DNA of 64,000 nucleotides from Nesterenkonia muleiensis (GTDB lineage Bacteria > Actinomycetota > Actinomycetes > Actinomycetales > Micrococcaceae). Below are positions 28,263 to 36,949 of the stretch, one piece after another. Below the pieces are notes generated by a model. The model was not told where the DNA came from. It was given only the letters and a program-made list of their open reading frames with translations, and searched no databases. Position 1 is the stretch's first letter. Every line of letters begins with the position of its first letter. The translations under genes were made by a program, and so were the position numbers. Location: the NCBI RefSeq assembly GCF_003600155.1, contig NZ_QWLD01000035.1, forward strand, positions 1 to 64,000, given 5' to 3'.

Positions 28263-30283
28263 TCGCGCACCACGGCCACCTCGCCCGCCGCAAGGGTCAG
28301 CTGGCCGGTCACAGCGCGATCGCTCAACAGCTCCCGCCCAGAAGCCTCCACCTCCACCTCAGCCTCAGTGTGGTTCAGCACGAATAGGAAGGTCACCTCC
28401 GAACCCGTTGAGCTGGCCCCGCGGCGCCGCACCACCTCCACGCCCCGTGGCGCTGAGGGCAGTTCGGCGCTGATACCCGCCTCAAGAAGAAGCTTCTCCA
28501 TGAGTGAGGAGGTCGCGGCATCGTCGAGCTGAGTGCCGACGTACCAGCCGGCTCCGCGCCCCACAGTGCGGCGGGTAACCGCCGGGCTTCCGGTCAGCGG
28601 ACCTTCGGCATAGCTGGTGACAACCTGCGCAGCCTCACCCTCCCCTGAATCTGGCACCTGGGTCTTCTCGCTCCAGCACCGAGCCACGCTGCCGTCGTCG
28701 AGCCTGCACTCCTCCCCGCGCTGCAGAGGCCAGAACTCCTCGCTGCGCACCCCCAGCAACTGCGTGAAAGCACCGGGGTACCCACCGAGCCGCACCTGAT
28801 CATCTACGTCCACGATGCCGCTGAAATAGCTCACTAGCACCGAGGCGCCCTGTTCGGCAACAGCGTGGATGGCTGCGGCATCGTGATCGGTCACCATATA
28901 AAGGCACGGCACGACCACGGCGCGGTACCCGCTGAGGACGGTGCCGGGGTGTACGACGTCGACCGTGACTCCAGCCTTCCACAACGCTCGGTACCAACGC
29001 ATCACCTCATCGGGATAAGACAGCTCATTGACCGGGTGAGAATCCAGTTCGGCGGCCCACCACGCCTGGTAGTCGAACAGCAACGCCACCGGCGAGCTCA
29101 CCCTGCTGCCACGCACCGGGGCGAGCTGCTGCAGCATTTCACCGAGCCGGACCGTGGTGCGCCACACCTCGGAGTCGGTGCCTGCGTGGGGCACCATGGC
29201 CGAGTGGTACTTCTCGGCCCCCGCCTGGGCTTGCCGCCACTGGAAAAACATGACGGCGTCGGCGCCGCGAGCCACATGGGCCAGGGAGTCGCGAATCATC
29301 TCCGCAGGACTCTTGGACCGGTTGCGCAACTGCCAATTCACCGCGGAGGTGGAGTGCTCCATCAGCATCCAGGGCTCCCCTGCGGCAACACCTCTAGTCA
29401 GGTCAGCGCTGAAGGACAGCTCTATATGGCGCAGCGGATCATCGGCGATCGTGTAGTGGTCTGTGGCGATGACATCCATCTCCGGGGCCCAAGCGAAGTA
29501 GTCCATGTTCTTGGACCGAGTGGTACACATCAAGTTAGTGGTGACCGGAACATCCGGTGTGATCTCCCGGAGGGTCGCTTTTATCTCCAGGAAATAGGAG
29601 AGCAACTCGTCCGAGGAGTACCGGTGGAAGTCCAGCTGCTGGGTCGGGTTGACGAACATCGGTGCCGCGCGCGGGGGCAGGATCTGTTCGAAGCTGCTGT
29701 AACGCTGGGACCAAAAGGCCGTTCCCCACGCCCGGTTGAGTTCCTCCACGGATCCGTACCGTTTCTCCAGCCAGCGCCGGAAGGCACGCGCGGCGTCGTC
29801 GCTGAAGTCGTGGCTATTGTGGCAGCCGATCTCGTTGTCCACATGCCACAGCGCCAGTGCCGAGTGACCGGCATACCGTTCAGCCACCGCCTGTGTCATT
29901 CTCAGCGCATAGTCCCTGAACACCCGGGAGGAGACCGAGTATGCCTGCCGCGACCCCGGCCACAGTGTGGTCCCCTCGGCTGTCTGAGGGAGGATCTCGG
30001 GATGCTTGTGCGTGAGCCAGGGCGGGGGCGAGGCAGTCGCTGTGGCCAGGGCGACCTGAACCTGATGGGCATGGAGGCGGTCCATGGTCTGGTCCAACCA
30101 GGACCAGTCATATTCCCCCTCCCGGGGTTCGAGCATGGCCCAGGAGAAGATTCCCACGCTGACCAGGTTCACCCCGGCCTCGCGCATCAGACGCGCGTCT
30201 TCTTCGCGTGTGGCCTGTGGCCACTGTTCGGGGTTGTAGTCCCCGCCGTATGCGAGACCGGGAACCTGGTGGGGCCACTGCAT
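28253..30283 (-). CDS. GH42 beta-galactosidase
   Basis: Encodes 676 residues of glycoside hydrolase family 42. The N-terminal segment YGGDYNPEQWP is a family hallmark. The acid/base is Glu151 (WHVDNEIG) and the nucleophile Glu309 (LMEHS). A central trimerisation-type domain and a small C-terminal beta domain follow. There is no signal peptide, so it acts in the cytoplasm on imported beta-galactosides or arabinosides. Its ATG overlaps the stop of the binding-protein gene by one base (TGATG), so the imported ligand of that transporter is probably a galactoside. Released galactose can go to galK and galT nearby. Confidence 0.92.
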   Translation of the reverse strand: MQWPHQVPGLAYGGDYNPEQWPQATREEDARLMREAGVNLVSVGIFSWAMLEPREGEYDWSWLDQTMDRLHAHQVQVALATATASPPPWLTHKHPEILPQTAEGTTLWPGSRQAYSVSSRVFRDYALRMTQAVAERYAGHSALALWHVDNEIGCHNSHDFSDDAARAFRRWLEKRYGSVEELNRAWGTAFWSQRYSSFEQILPPRAAPMFVNPTQQLDFHRYSSDELLSYFLEIKATLREITPDVPVTTNLMCTTRSKNMDYFAWAPEMDVIATDHYTIADDPLRHIELSFSADLTRGVAAGEPWMLMEHSTSAVNWQLRNRSKSPAEMIRDSLAHVARGADAVMFFQWRQAQAGAEKYHSAMVPHAGTDSEVWRTTVRLGEMLQQLAPVRGSRVSSPVALLFDYQAWWAAELDSHPVNELSYPDEVMRWYRALWKAGVTVDVVHPGTVLSGYRAVVVPCLYMVTDHDAAAIHAVAEQGASVLVSYFSGIVDVDDQVRLGGYPGAFTQLLGVRSEEFWPLQRGEECRLDDGSVARCWSEKTQVPDSGEGEAAQVVTSYAEGPLTGSPAVTRRTVGRGAGWYVGTQLDDAATSSLMEKLLLEAGISAELPSAPRGVEVVRRRGASSTGSEVTFLFVLNHTEAEVEVEASGRELLSDRAVTGQLTLAAGEVAVVREHA

Positions 30284-31566
30284 CAGGGCGCCTCGAGCTC
30301 CTGCTCCATCTCTGCGACCATGCGTTCTGCCGCCTCTGCTGGGCTGAGGTCACCGAAGAATACCTGCAACTCGTAGCGCTGGAGAATCTCTTGCATCGCG
30401 GAGAAGCCCATGGCGGGCACCGGCTCAATGGGCTGGGCTGCGATCTCCGGTTCGATCTCTTCGATGAATTCTGAGGCTGTCAGGTCCGGACCTTCCAGCT
30501 GGTCGAACACGGCGTCGCGCACCTCGGGGTTGGAGGGCAGTCCGCGGTCAGTACCGTTGAGCAGCCCCGTCTCCTCTGAGTTGACCATGAAATCGATGAA
30601 CTGCTGGGCCTCTTCGGGGTGTTCGGTCTGCGAGCTGACCGACAACAACATGGTGGATTTGTACCACATGCCGTTCTCCTCGGCGCTGCCTGAATGAGAT
30701 GGCATACGAAGCGGAACGGTCTCAGTTCCCGATGCCCCGGAGATCGCCGGCAGCTGGTTGGTCCACCACATGCCCATGGCGACCTCGTTAGAACCGGTCA
30801 TCGATTCATCCGGACCCGGCGTCTGATCCTCGGCAATCACCGACGCGGACGGGTATCCGCCTGATTCCATCAGGTGATATAGATGCTCGAGGTATTCCTC
30901 GGCGTCACGGACCTCAAAACCCAGTTCGCTGTCCTGGGTGGTGAGGTGCTTGCCTTGCTGACGCAGCCAAATCTGTAGATCGGCCGGGGCGGCGGGTCCG
31001 GTCGCGCCATAAACCCCCTCCACATCGTCACTGATCTGAGTAGTGATCTCCCGGTAGTCCTCCCAGGTCCAGGTGGTGTCGTCGGGCAGTTCGAGGCCGG
31101 CTTCTTCGAAAATGTCCGGGTTGGCCATCATCACCATCGCGTTGACACCGGTGGTGATGCCCACCAGTCCCTCATTCTCGGTGCGGCCATTCTCCACTGA
31201 CTCCTCGTCCAGAGCTGAGACATCGACGTCGGTGAGTTCCAGCAGCGCCCCGCGCTGAGAATATTCGCGGAGATAATTGTCATCCATCTGAATGATGTCC
31301 GGCGGGGTGCCGCCGGCGGTCTGGGTGGCCAGCTGGTCCCAGTAACTGTCCCAGTCGCTGTAGGAGGGCTCGATGGTGATGCCGGGGTTCTCCTCCTCGA
31401 AGAGCTCGATGATCTCCTCTGTGGCCTGATGCCGAGTGTCGGAGCCCCACCAGGTGAAGCTCAGCGTCACCTGGCCATCGTCGGCATCTGCTCCTCCACA
31501 GGCGGACAGTGCCAAAGCGCCGACACAGGTGAATGCCACCATCGAGATAAATCGTTTCAATTTCAT
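30283..31566 (-). CDS. ABC sugar-binding lipoprotein 1
   Basis: I chose the ATG at 31566 (427 residues), which begins a clean lipoprotein signal with lipobox LSAC. The track upstream lacks signal-like sequence. It belongs to the family 1 extracellular solute-binding proteins: a LSFTWWGSDTRHQAT start, WDSYWDQLATQ, IIQMDDNYLREY, and the mid-domain WYKSTMLLSVSSQTEHPEEAQQFIDF. It is a close paralogue of the proteins at 35420, 39719 and 41014. It is translationally coupled to GH42. No permease or ATPase is adjacent, so it probably docks with the permeases at 52.7-54.6 kb. A GTTTAGGC sequence without a ribosome site precedes the ATG, so it may be leaderless. Confidence 0.88.
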   Translation of the reverse strand: MKLKRFISMVAFTCVGALALSACGGADADDGQVTLSFTWWGSDTRHQATEEIIELFEEENPGITIEPSYSDWDSYWDQLATQTAGGTPPDIIQMDDNYLREYSQRGALLELTDVDVSALDEESVENGRTENEGLVGITTGVNAMVMMANPDIFEEAGLELPDDTTWTWEDYREITTQISDDVEGVYGATGPAAPADLQIWLRQQGKHLTTQDSELGFEVRDAEEYLEHLYHLMESGGYPSASVIAEDQTPGPDESMTGSNEVAMGMWWTNQLPAISGASGTETVPLRMPSHSGSAEENGMWYKSTMLLSVSSQTEHPEEAQQFIDFMVNSEETGLLNGTDRGLPSNPEVRDAVFDQLEGPDLTASEFIEEIEPEIAAQPIEPVPAMGFSAMQEILQRYELQVFFGDLSPAEAAERMVAEMEQELEAP

Positions 31567-31574
31567 GCCTAAAC

Positions 31575-31588
31575 GGTAAGCGCATTCC
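31575..31588. promoter_or_regulatory. LacI-type operator before the GH42 operon
   Basis: GGTAAGCGCATTCC is a 14-base imperfect palindrome centred on CG (10 of 14 positions symmetric). On the minus strand a TTGACA (31600-31595 region) precedes it, so it covers the likely -10. It matches the sites at 43777-43790 and 54658-54671. Confidence 0.55.
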
Positions 31589-31703
31589 GGCACACGTGTC
31601 AAGAATCACACCTACTGACATTCGGCGGGGGCATTGCAGAGCTCGCACAGGCCCAGATCACCGGCAACACAGTCACACAGGGCTCGCACTGCGGTAAATC
31701 AGC

Positions 31704-31964
31704 TCAGACGTAGCCGTCCAGATCACTGGCGTTATCGCTGCGGCGCTGAGCCTTCTTCACACTGCGCATGGTTGTGCGGCTCATCGCGGGCTGGAAATCC
31801 TGCGGCACCGCGGGACGCTTCCGACGCTCCTCGCGGTTACGCAACCACTTACCCATCACATATGCCACTCCAGCGAGCACGGCCAGGCTCAGGACCCACA
31901 TCACTCCCACCAACACCATACTGACGGCATCAGCGACCATCCCATCGGCTGCCCCAAAGGTCAT
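31704..31964 (-). CDS. Small single-span membrane protein
   Basis: Encodes 86 residues with one hydrophobic segment (about 12-38) followed by a basic tail rich in Arg and Lys, so the C-terminus should be cytoplasmic. No family is recognised. It lies downstream of galK on the same strand, 102 bases away. Codon use is normal for the window, which supports it being real, but homologues are needed. Confidence 0.5.
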   Translation of the reverse strand: MTFGAADGMVADAVSMVLVGVMWVLSLAVLAGVAYVMGKWLRNREERRKRPAVPQDFQPAMSRTTMRSVKKAQRRSDNASDLDGYV

Positions 31965-32066
31965 CTTTTCCTCAATCCTCCTGCGTCCCCTTCACCGGGC
32001 TGACAGCTTCCCACTGCTGCGAACCTCGATGAGGCATTCGCCATCTCGCCCGCCACTGCCATGATC

Positions 32067-33257
32067 TCACCTGACTCTACATGCCCCCTGAGCCGGCACT
32101 GCGGTGAACGCAGATGGTCGCCGGAACCCCGCCTCCGCAAAGGCTCGCCCAAGCTCCTGAGCTAGACGCTCTGCCTCTGGCTCAGGAACCAGCCCGATCA
32201 CACACCCTCCGAATCCTGCACCGGTGATGCGAGCGCCATAGGCTCCGCCATCGGCCAGGACCTGCTGGGCAAGTTCGGTCTCCTCCACAGTCACCTCGTA
32301 GTCCTCGCGTAGTGAAGCATGAGAAGCGTTCATGTGTTCTCCCACAGAGCGCAGATTCCCCCGGGCCAGCGCCTCAGCGACGGCGACCACCCGTTGGTTC
32401 TCCGTTGCGACGTGCCGGGCACGACGGCGCAGCACCACGTCATCCAGCGAGCCCAGCAGCTCAGGAAGCCGGGGGCCGGCATCCTGAAGCTCACGAAGAC
32501 TGCTTACTCCCAGCGCGTGGGCGGCGGCTTTACACTGCTGCCGGCGTGCGGCATATTCACCGTCTACTAGGCGGTGAGGAGCCTGGGTGTCAACCACCAG
32601 AATCGCCGCGTCTTGAGCACGGAAGGGCACCAAGGTGGCCCGGCGTGCACGCACATCGAACTGCACCACATGGTTCTTCTTCCCCAGCATGGACACCATC
32701 TGGTCCATCACGCCGCAGGGCATTCCCACATAGGCGTTCTCAGCATGCTGAGCGATCTCCGCCAGCTCCAGCGGGTCCACAGCATGGCCGAAGAGCTCGG
32801 TCAACGCCACCGCCACCGCGCACTCAAGCGCAGCGGAGGAGGATAGCCCCGCGCCTTGGGGCACCGTGCTCTCCAGCACTAGATCGGCTCCGCCGACCGA
32901 ATATCCGGCCTGACCCAAGGACCACACCACGGCAGCGGGATAGGCCGCCCATCCGGTGACCGATCCCGGGGCCAGCCCCCTCAGCGGAACCTCCACAGTC
33001 TGTCCCAGATTCACCGAGTGCACCCGCACCCGGTCCGTTGTGGAGCTGGCGGCGGCCACCATGGCCGAATGCGGCAGGGCGAAGGGCATCACCAGACCGT
33101 CGTTGTAGTCGGTGTGCTCTCCGATGAGGTTCACCCGCCCCGGTGCTACCCAGATCCCCTGTGGTTGCCGGCCGAACCTCTGCACATAATCATCAGAGAG
33201 ACTTTGGGCCCTTTTCTGCTCTACGTCTCCGGCTGCGGAGAGGTCTGGCGTGCGCAT
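32067..33257 (-). CDS. galK: Galactokinase
   Basis: I chose the ATG at 33257, which overlaps the galT stop by one base, giving 396 residues. Longer in-frame starts run back into galT. The galactokinase signature is exact (GRVNLIGEHTDYNDG, about 40-54). The GHMP ATP-binding loop is PQGAGLSSSAALE and the C-terminal motif is GARITGAGFGGCVIGL. It phosphorylates galactose to galactose-1-phosphate. It is the last of a DeoR-galT-galK operon. Confidence 0.93.
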   Translation of the reverse strand: MRTPDLSAAGDVEQKRAQSLSDDYVQRFGRQPQGIWVAPGRVNLIGEHTDYNDGLVMPFALPHSAMVAAASSTTDRVRVHSVNLGQTVEVPLRGLAPGSVTGWAAYPAAVVWSLGQAGYSVGGADLVLESTVPQGAGLSSSAALECAVAVALTELFGHAVDPLELAEIAQHAENAYVGMPCGVMDQMVSMLGKKNHVVQFDVRARRATLVPFRAQDAAILVVDTQAPHRLVDGEYAARRQQCKAAAHALGVSSLRELQDAGPRLPELLGSLDDVVLRRRARHVATENQRVVAVAEALARGNLRSVGEHMNASHASLREDYEVTVEETELAQQVLADGGAYGARITGAGFGGCVIGLVPEPEAERLAQELGRAFAEAGFRRPSAFTAVPAQGACRVR

Positions 33258-34360
33258 CAGGCCTCCCGCAGCCGCTGGGCCATCTGCTCCGGCGGGATGT
33301 CGTTGATGAACACACCCATGCCGGACTCCGAGCCGGCCAGGTATTTGAGCTTGTTCTCGGCCCTGCGGATGGAGAACAGCTGTAAGTGCAGCCGGAAATC
33401 GGTGCCCTCGGCGGAAGCCGGTGCCTGCTGCCAGCCGGAGATATAGGGAAGGTTCATGGCGAAGACCCGGTCCCCTTTGCCCAAAAGCTCCAAGTAGAGA
33501 GCAGCAAAGTCGCCGCGCTCGGCATCGGTGAGCTCCGGTAAGACTCGCACCCCGCGGTGCGGGTAGACACAGATTTCCACAGGCCAGCGCGCCCATTCTG
33601 GCACGAAAGCCGTCCAGTGCTCCGTGCTGGCAACGATGCGCTCCTGTGCTGCGCGTTCCGCCTCGAGAATGTCCTCGAACAGATCCGCCCCCTGCCGAGA
33701 CCGGTAAGCGGCGGAGGAAGAGAGCATCCGGCTGGTCCGTGGAGTGACGAAGGGATAACCATAGATTTGGCCGTGGGGATGATGCAGCGTCACACCGATC
33801 TCTTCACCACGGTTCTCAAAGCAGTAGACCTGGTCGACATCCCCTGAGGCCATCAGCGCCTCAGTGCGGTCGGCCCAGGCATCGATCACCGTGCGCATCC
33901 TGCGAGGGGTCTGCTGCGCCAGGGAGCTGACATGATCTGCGGCGAAGCAGACCACCTCACACCGTCCAGCGCCCTCACGCCTAACGCCACCCATGCCGCC
34001 GGGTTCAGCACTGGTGAGCTGCACAATGTCCTCAGCCGGTTCGGGGAGACCGCCACCACCGGAAAAGGAGGGGAAGCGGTTCTCAAAGACCACCACGTCA
34101 TAGTCTGGCTGCGGAATCTCAGTGGCACGGCCATCACTGGAGGGGCACAGCGGACACTTGTCAGCGCTCGGGAGGTGGGTGCGCTGCTGCCGGCCAGAGG
34201 CCACAGCTACCCATTCGCGCAGCAGCGGGTCGAAGCGCAGCTGCGTGTCTCCGGGCTGCCGCGCAATCTCCCGCTGATCACTTACCTGGCGCGTGCGTGG
34301 CTCGTCGTCGTAGAAGAATATCTCGCGACCATCAGCCAACTGCGCCCTGGTTCTGTTCAC
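33257..34360 (-). CDS. galT: Galactose-1-phosphate uridylyltransferase
   Basis: Encodes 367 residues of the HIT superfamily. The active-site motif HHPHGQIYGYPF places the nucleophilic histidine at His196. CPLC (69-72) with a downstream histidine forms the usual zinc site. ENRFPSFSGGG and FENRGEEIGVT are also typical. It swaps UMP between UDP-glucose and galactose-1-phosphate. It overlaps the DeoR-type regulator gene upstream by 4 bases and galK downstream by one base. No galE is adjacent, although the SDR at 50370 is of a related fold. Confidence 0.93.
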   Translation of the reverse strand: MNRTRAQLADGREIFFYDDEPRTRQVSDQREIARQPGDTQLRFDPLLREWVAVASGRQQRTHLPSADKCPLCPSSDGRATEIPQPDYDVVVFENRFPSFSGGGGLPEPAEDIVQLTSAEPGGMGGVRREGAGRCEVVCFAADHVSSLAQQTPRRMRTVIDAWADRTEALMASGDVDQVYCFENRGEEIGVTLHHPHGQIYGYPFVTPRTSRMLSSSAAYRSRQGADLFEDILEAERAAQERIVASTEHWTAFVPEWARWPVEICVYPHRGVRVLPELTDAERGDFAALYLELLGKGDRVFAMNLPYISGWQQAPASAEGTDFRLHLQLFSIRRAENKLKYLAGSESGMGVFINDIPPEQMAQRLREA

Positions 34361-35223
34361 ACTCTCTTCCTTTCGGAGGGCGGCTCGGTTGCCCTCCCGG
34401 ACTGGTGGACTTCCCCGCCACTGTCAGTAGAGGCCTCAGCTACGGGTGGGCAGTCCACCATCTGCAGCCTTCCGACCCGGTCATTGAGTTCACGCTGGGC
34501 ATGTGAGGGGAGTCCGCTGTCGATGATCAGAGCGTCGATCTCTTCCAGATCTGCGAACCCGACGACGCCGACCACCCCCCACTTGCTGCTGTCGGAGACC
34601 ACGGCAGTCTTCTCTGCCACAGCCATCAGCGCCCGGTTGGTGGAAGCTTCCAGCACTTGAGGCGTGGTGCATCCGGCATGCTCGGAGATCCCGTGGGCGC
34701 CGATGAAGGCTATGTCGGTGTGCAGGTTCCGCAATGCGGCCTCGGCCACCGGGCCCACCAGCGCATCAGAGGGGGTACGGATGCCACCGGTGAGGATGAC
34801 GGTACGGTCCGGTCGAGGGTGGCTTTGAAACTGATCGGAGACCCGCACCGAGTTGGTGACCACAGTCAACTGCGGTACCGACAGGAGCATCTCTGCCACA
34901 GCTGCGGCAGTGGTACCCCCAGATAGCCCGACGGACATCCGCGGCTGGACCATGACGGCTGCCGCCGTGGCCACCGCCAGCTTTTGGGCACGCATCTGCG
35001 CGAGTTTCGCGTCGAAACCCGGCTCCGCCGCACGGCGCCCGGCCGGGACGATCGCACCTCCATGGACCTTCACCGCCGTCCCCTCTGCGGCCAGGGCGTC
35101 CAGATCCCGGCGAATGGTCATATCGGAGACCCCGAAGAGGGCGACCAGGTCGGAGACGCTGGCAGCACCGTGAGCGCTAATGTGCTCAGTGATGCGCGCG
35201 CGGCGCTCGACGGCGATCATCAT
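34357..35223 (-). CDS. DeoR-family repressor of the gal operon
   Basis: I favour the ATG at 35223 (288 residues). An ATG at 35244 falls inside the putative operator. The N-terminal winged helix is typical (RRARITEHISAHGAASVSDLVALFGVSDMTIRRDLDALAAEG is the region), and the C-terminal domain is the isomerase-like sugar-phosphate sensor (VGLSGGTTAAAVAEML; IAFIGAHGIS; SKWGVVGVVGFADL). It heads the galT-galK operon with a 4-base overlap, so it probably represses its own operon and responds to a galactose-derived phosphate. Confidence 0.85.
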   Translation of the reverse strand: MMIAVERRARITEHISAHGAASVSDLVALFGVSDMTIRRDLDALAAEGTAVKVHGGAIVPAGRRAAEPGFDAKLAQMRAQKLAVATAAAVMVQPRMSVGLSGGTTAAAVAEMLLSVPQLTVVTNSVRVSDQFQSHPRPDRTVILTGGIRTPSDALVGPVAEAALRNLHTDIAFIGAHGISEHAGCTTPQVLEASTNRALMAVAEKTAVVSDSSKWGVVGVVGFADLEEIDALIIDSGLPSHAQRELNDRVGRLQMVDCPPVAEASTDSGGEVHQSGRATEPPSERKRV

Positions 35224-35237
35224 TTTTTTCACAGAAT

Positions 35238-35253
35238 TCAACATATATCAACA
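35238..35253 (-). promoter_or_regulatory. DeoR-type direct-repeat operator
   Basis: On the minus strand TGTTGA occurs twice with starts 10 bases apart (35253-35248 and 35243-35238), one helical turn, in an AT-rich stretch just upstream of the DeoR gene. Spaced TGTT-type repeats are common DeoR-family sites. Autoregulation is inferred. Confidence 0.45.
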
Positions 35254-35341
35254 AATACACACGCTAGCTAATTCTCATCATGCGTGTCCATCGAGCCGTA
35301 TTGTGCGGCCATGCATACCGGCGCGTCCCGCAGCAGCACAA

Positions 35342-35378
35342 AGCGGGGCACCCCTGATCTCTCAGGTGACGCCCCGCT
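35342..35378 (-). terminator. Rho-independent-type terminator after binding protein 2
   Basis: AGCGGGGC (35342-35349) pairs with GCCCCGCT (35371-35378), and an inner CACC..CTGA/TCAG..GTG stem extends it. On the minus strand a short T-run follows. It lies 41 bases after the stop of the 35420 gene and before the DeoR operon, so it separates the two transcripts. Confidence 0.7.
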
Positions 35379-35419
35379 GATGCAGCCTGCGCTGTCAGAC
35401 GCTCATGCACTGGAGGTAG

Positions 35420-36718
35420 CTATTGGATTTCGCTCTCCATTTCGCTGATCATACGCTCAGCGGCGTCCTCCGGAGTCTGGTTCTCGAAGAAGACGTCGAT
35501 CTCATAGCGGTAGAGGATCTCCTGCAGAGCGGAGAAGCCCAGTGCTGGAACCGGCTCAGCAGCCTGTGCGCCGACCTCGGCCTCGATCTCGGCGATGAAT
35601 TCCGCCACCCGCTCATCAGCCGGCTCCAGATCTGAGCTGATCGACTCACGGACGGAGTTGTTGCCGGGAAGGCCGCGGTCCATCTGGTTGATCTGGCCAG
35701 CCTCCTCGGAGTTGACGAACCAGTCGATGAAGGTCTGAACCTCTTCCGGATGGTCCGTTCCCGCTGAGGCGGAGAGCAGCATGGAGGATTTGTACCACAT
35801 GCCGTTCTCCTCAGCGTTGCCGGAAACGCTGGGGAACCTCAGCAGCTCAAGCTCTTCGCCTGAGGCGGCGCTTAGGCCCGGCAGCTGGTTGGTCCACCAC
35901 GGCGCGAGTGCCACCTGACCGGTACCCATCAGAGACTGGTCGGGACCTGCGCTCTGATTCTCAGAAATCTGCGAAGCAGTGGGCATGCCATCGCCCATCA
36001 GATCGAGGTAGTACTCGAAGTACTCCACGGCGTCGTCGACGTCAAAGCCGAGCTCACCCTCATCGGTGGTGAAGTGCTTGCCCTGCTGACGCAACCAGAT
36101 CTGGAATCCGCCGGGCTCATTCGGATCATTGGTACCGAAGGCAGAATCGTGGTTTGCACTGATCTCGATGGTGAGCTCGGCGAACTCGTCCCAGGTCCAG
36201 GTGGTGTCGTCGGGCATCTCTACCCCGGCTTCATCGAAGATCGCGGGGTTTGCGACCAGTGCGAGGGCGTTGATCCCGGTCGTGACGCCGAACAAGCCCT
36301 CTTCGGTGCGGCCATTGTCCACCGAATCCTCGTCGAACTCGGAGACGTCAACGTCACTGAGTTCCAGCAGGGCTCCGCGATCGGCATATTCACGCAGGTA
36401 CTTGTCATCCATCTGGATGATGTCAGGGGCACCGCCGCCGGCGGCCTGGGTCGCCAGCTGGTCCCAGTAACCGTCCCAGTCACCATATTCGGGGGAGACC
36501 GAAATGTTGGGGTGTTCTTCCTCGAAGGCATCGATGATCTCTTGGGTCGCCTGGTGGCGGGCGTCGGAGCCCCACCAGGAGAAGCGCAGGTCGACCTGGC
36601 TGTTGCCGTTCGCGTCGTCAGTCTCGGAGCCAGCATCTGCGCCACCGCCGCAGCTGGTCAGCAAGAGCGCTCCTGCCATCGTCGCGGCGGAGAGCGTCGT
36701 GAGTCGTTTGGCATTCAT
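35420..36718 (-). CDS. ABC sugar-binding lipoprotein 2
   Basis: The ATG at 36718 gives 432 residues with a lipoprotein signal (lipobox LTSC) followed by a Gly/Asp/Asn-rich linker. The body matches its three paralogues throughout, for example LRFSWWGSDARHQAT, GYWDQLATQAAGG, PDIIQMDDKYLREY and WYKSSMLLSASAGTDHPEE. It is closest by eye to binding protein 1. It stands alone between a promoter region with two palindromes (36719-36949) and its own terminator. Shared use of the permeases at 52.7-54.6 kb is inferred. Confidence 0.88.
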   Translation of the reverse strand: MNAKRLTTLSAATMAGALLLTSCGGGADAGSETDDANGNSQVDLRFSWWGSDARHQATQEIIDAFEEEHPNISVSPEYGDWDGYWDQLATQAAGGGAPDIIQMDDKYLREYADRGALLELSDVDVSEFDEDSVDNGRTEEGLFGVTTGINALALVANPAIFDEAGVEMPDDTTWTWDEFAELTIEISANHDSAFGTNDPNEPGGFQIWLRQQGKHFTTDEGELGFDVDDAVEYFEYYLDLMGDGMPTASQISENQSAGPDQSLMGTGQVALAPWWTNQLPGLSAASGEELELLRFPSVSGNAEENGMWYKSSMLLSASAGTDHPEEVQTFIDWFVNSEEAGQINQMDRGLPGNNSVRESISSDLEPADERVAEFIAEIEAEVGAQAAEPVPALGFSALQEILYRYEIDVFFENQTPEDAAERMISEMESEIQ

Positions 36719-36832
36719 CAAGGGTCCTCTTCTTTGAGCGAGTGGTGCAAACCACATCAAGGGCGGGGGCGACCTGCTCCAAAAGTCAGCTGGTGTGACT
36801 CAGTTCACTCTGGAGCAATGACCCTGACTCTA

Positions 36833-36846
36833 TTGAGCTAACTCAA
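36833..36846. promoter_or_regulatory. Palindrome TTGAGCTAACTCAA before binding protein 2
   Basis: A 14-base palindrome (TTGAG-N4-CTCAA) upstream of the 36718 start. It shares the TTGA-N6-TCAA frame with the rhamnose-type operator at 20983, but the core differs. Regulator unknown. Confidence 0.4.
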
Positions 36847-36885
36847 GCCTGGTCAATGAAAAAACCGCCATTTCCCGGTGTCACT

Positions 36886-36899
36886 TCAACATGCGTTGA
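36886..36899. promoter_or_regulatory. Palindrome TCAAC-N4-GTTGA between GH106 and binding protein 2
   Basis: TCAACATGCGTTGA lies in the 231-base gap between the GH106 stop and the binding-protein start, 40 bases from the palindrome at 36833. Together they suggest independent control of the 35420 gene rather than read-through from GH106. Confidence 0.35.
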
Positions 36900-36949
36900 T
36901 ACCCTAGAGGCATTACCTATCCCTGAGCGATACCCAAATATGGGTCTGA

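Noticed and set aside
31548-31560. A third rhamnose-type operator (TTGAAACGATTTA on the minus strand) at the start of binding protein 1
   Set aside because: It lies within the coding sequence and simply encodes Leu-Lys-Arg-Phe of the signal peptide; the symmetric right half is missing.
32067-33596. A 509-residue version of galactokinase starting at 33596
   Set aside because: The extra residues are galT read in another frame; the family starts at 33257, coupled to the galT stop.
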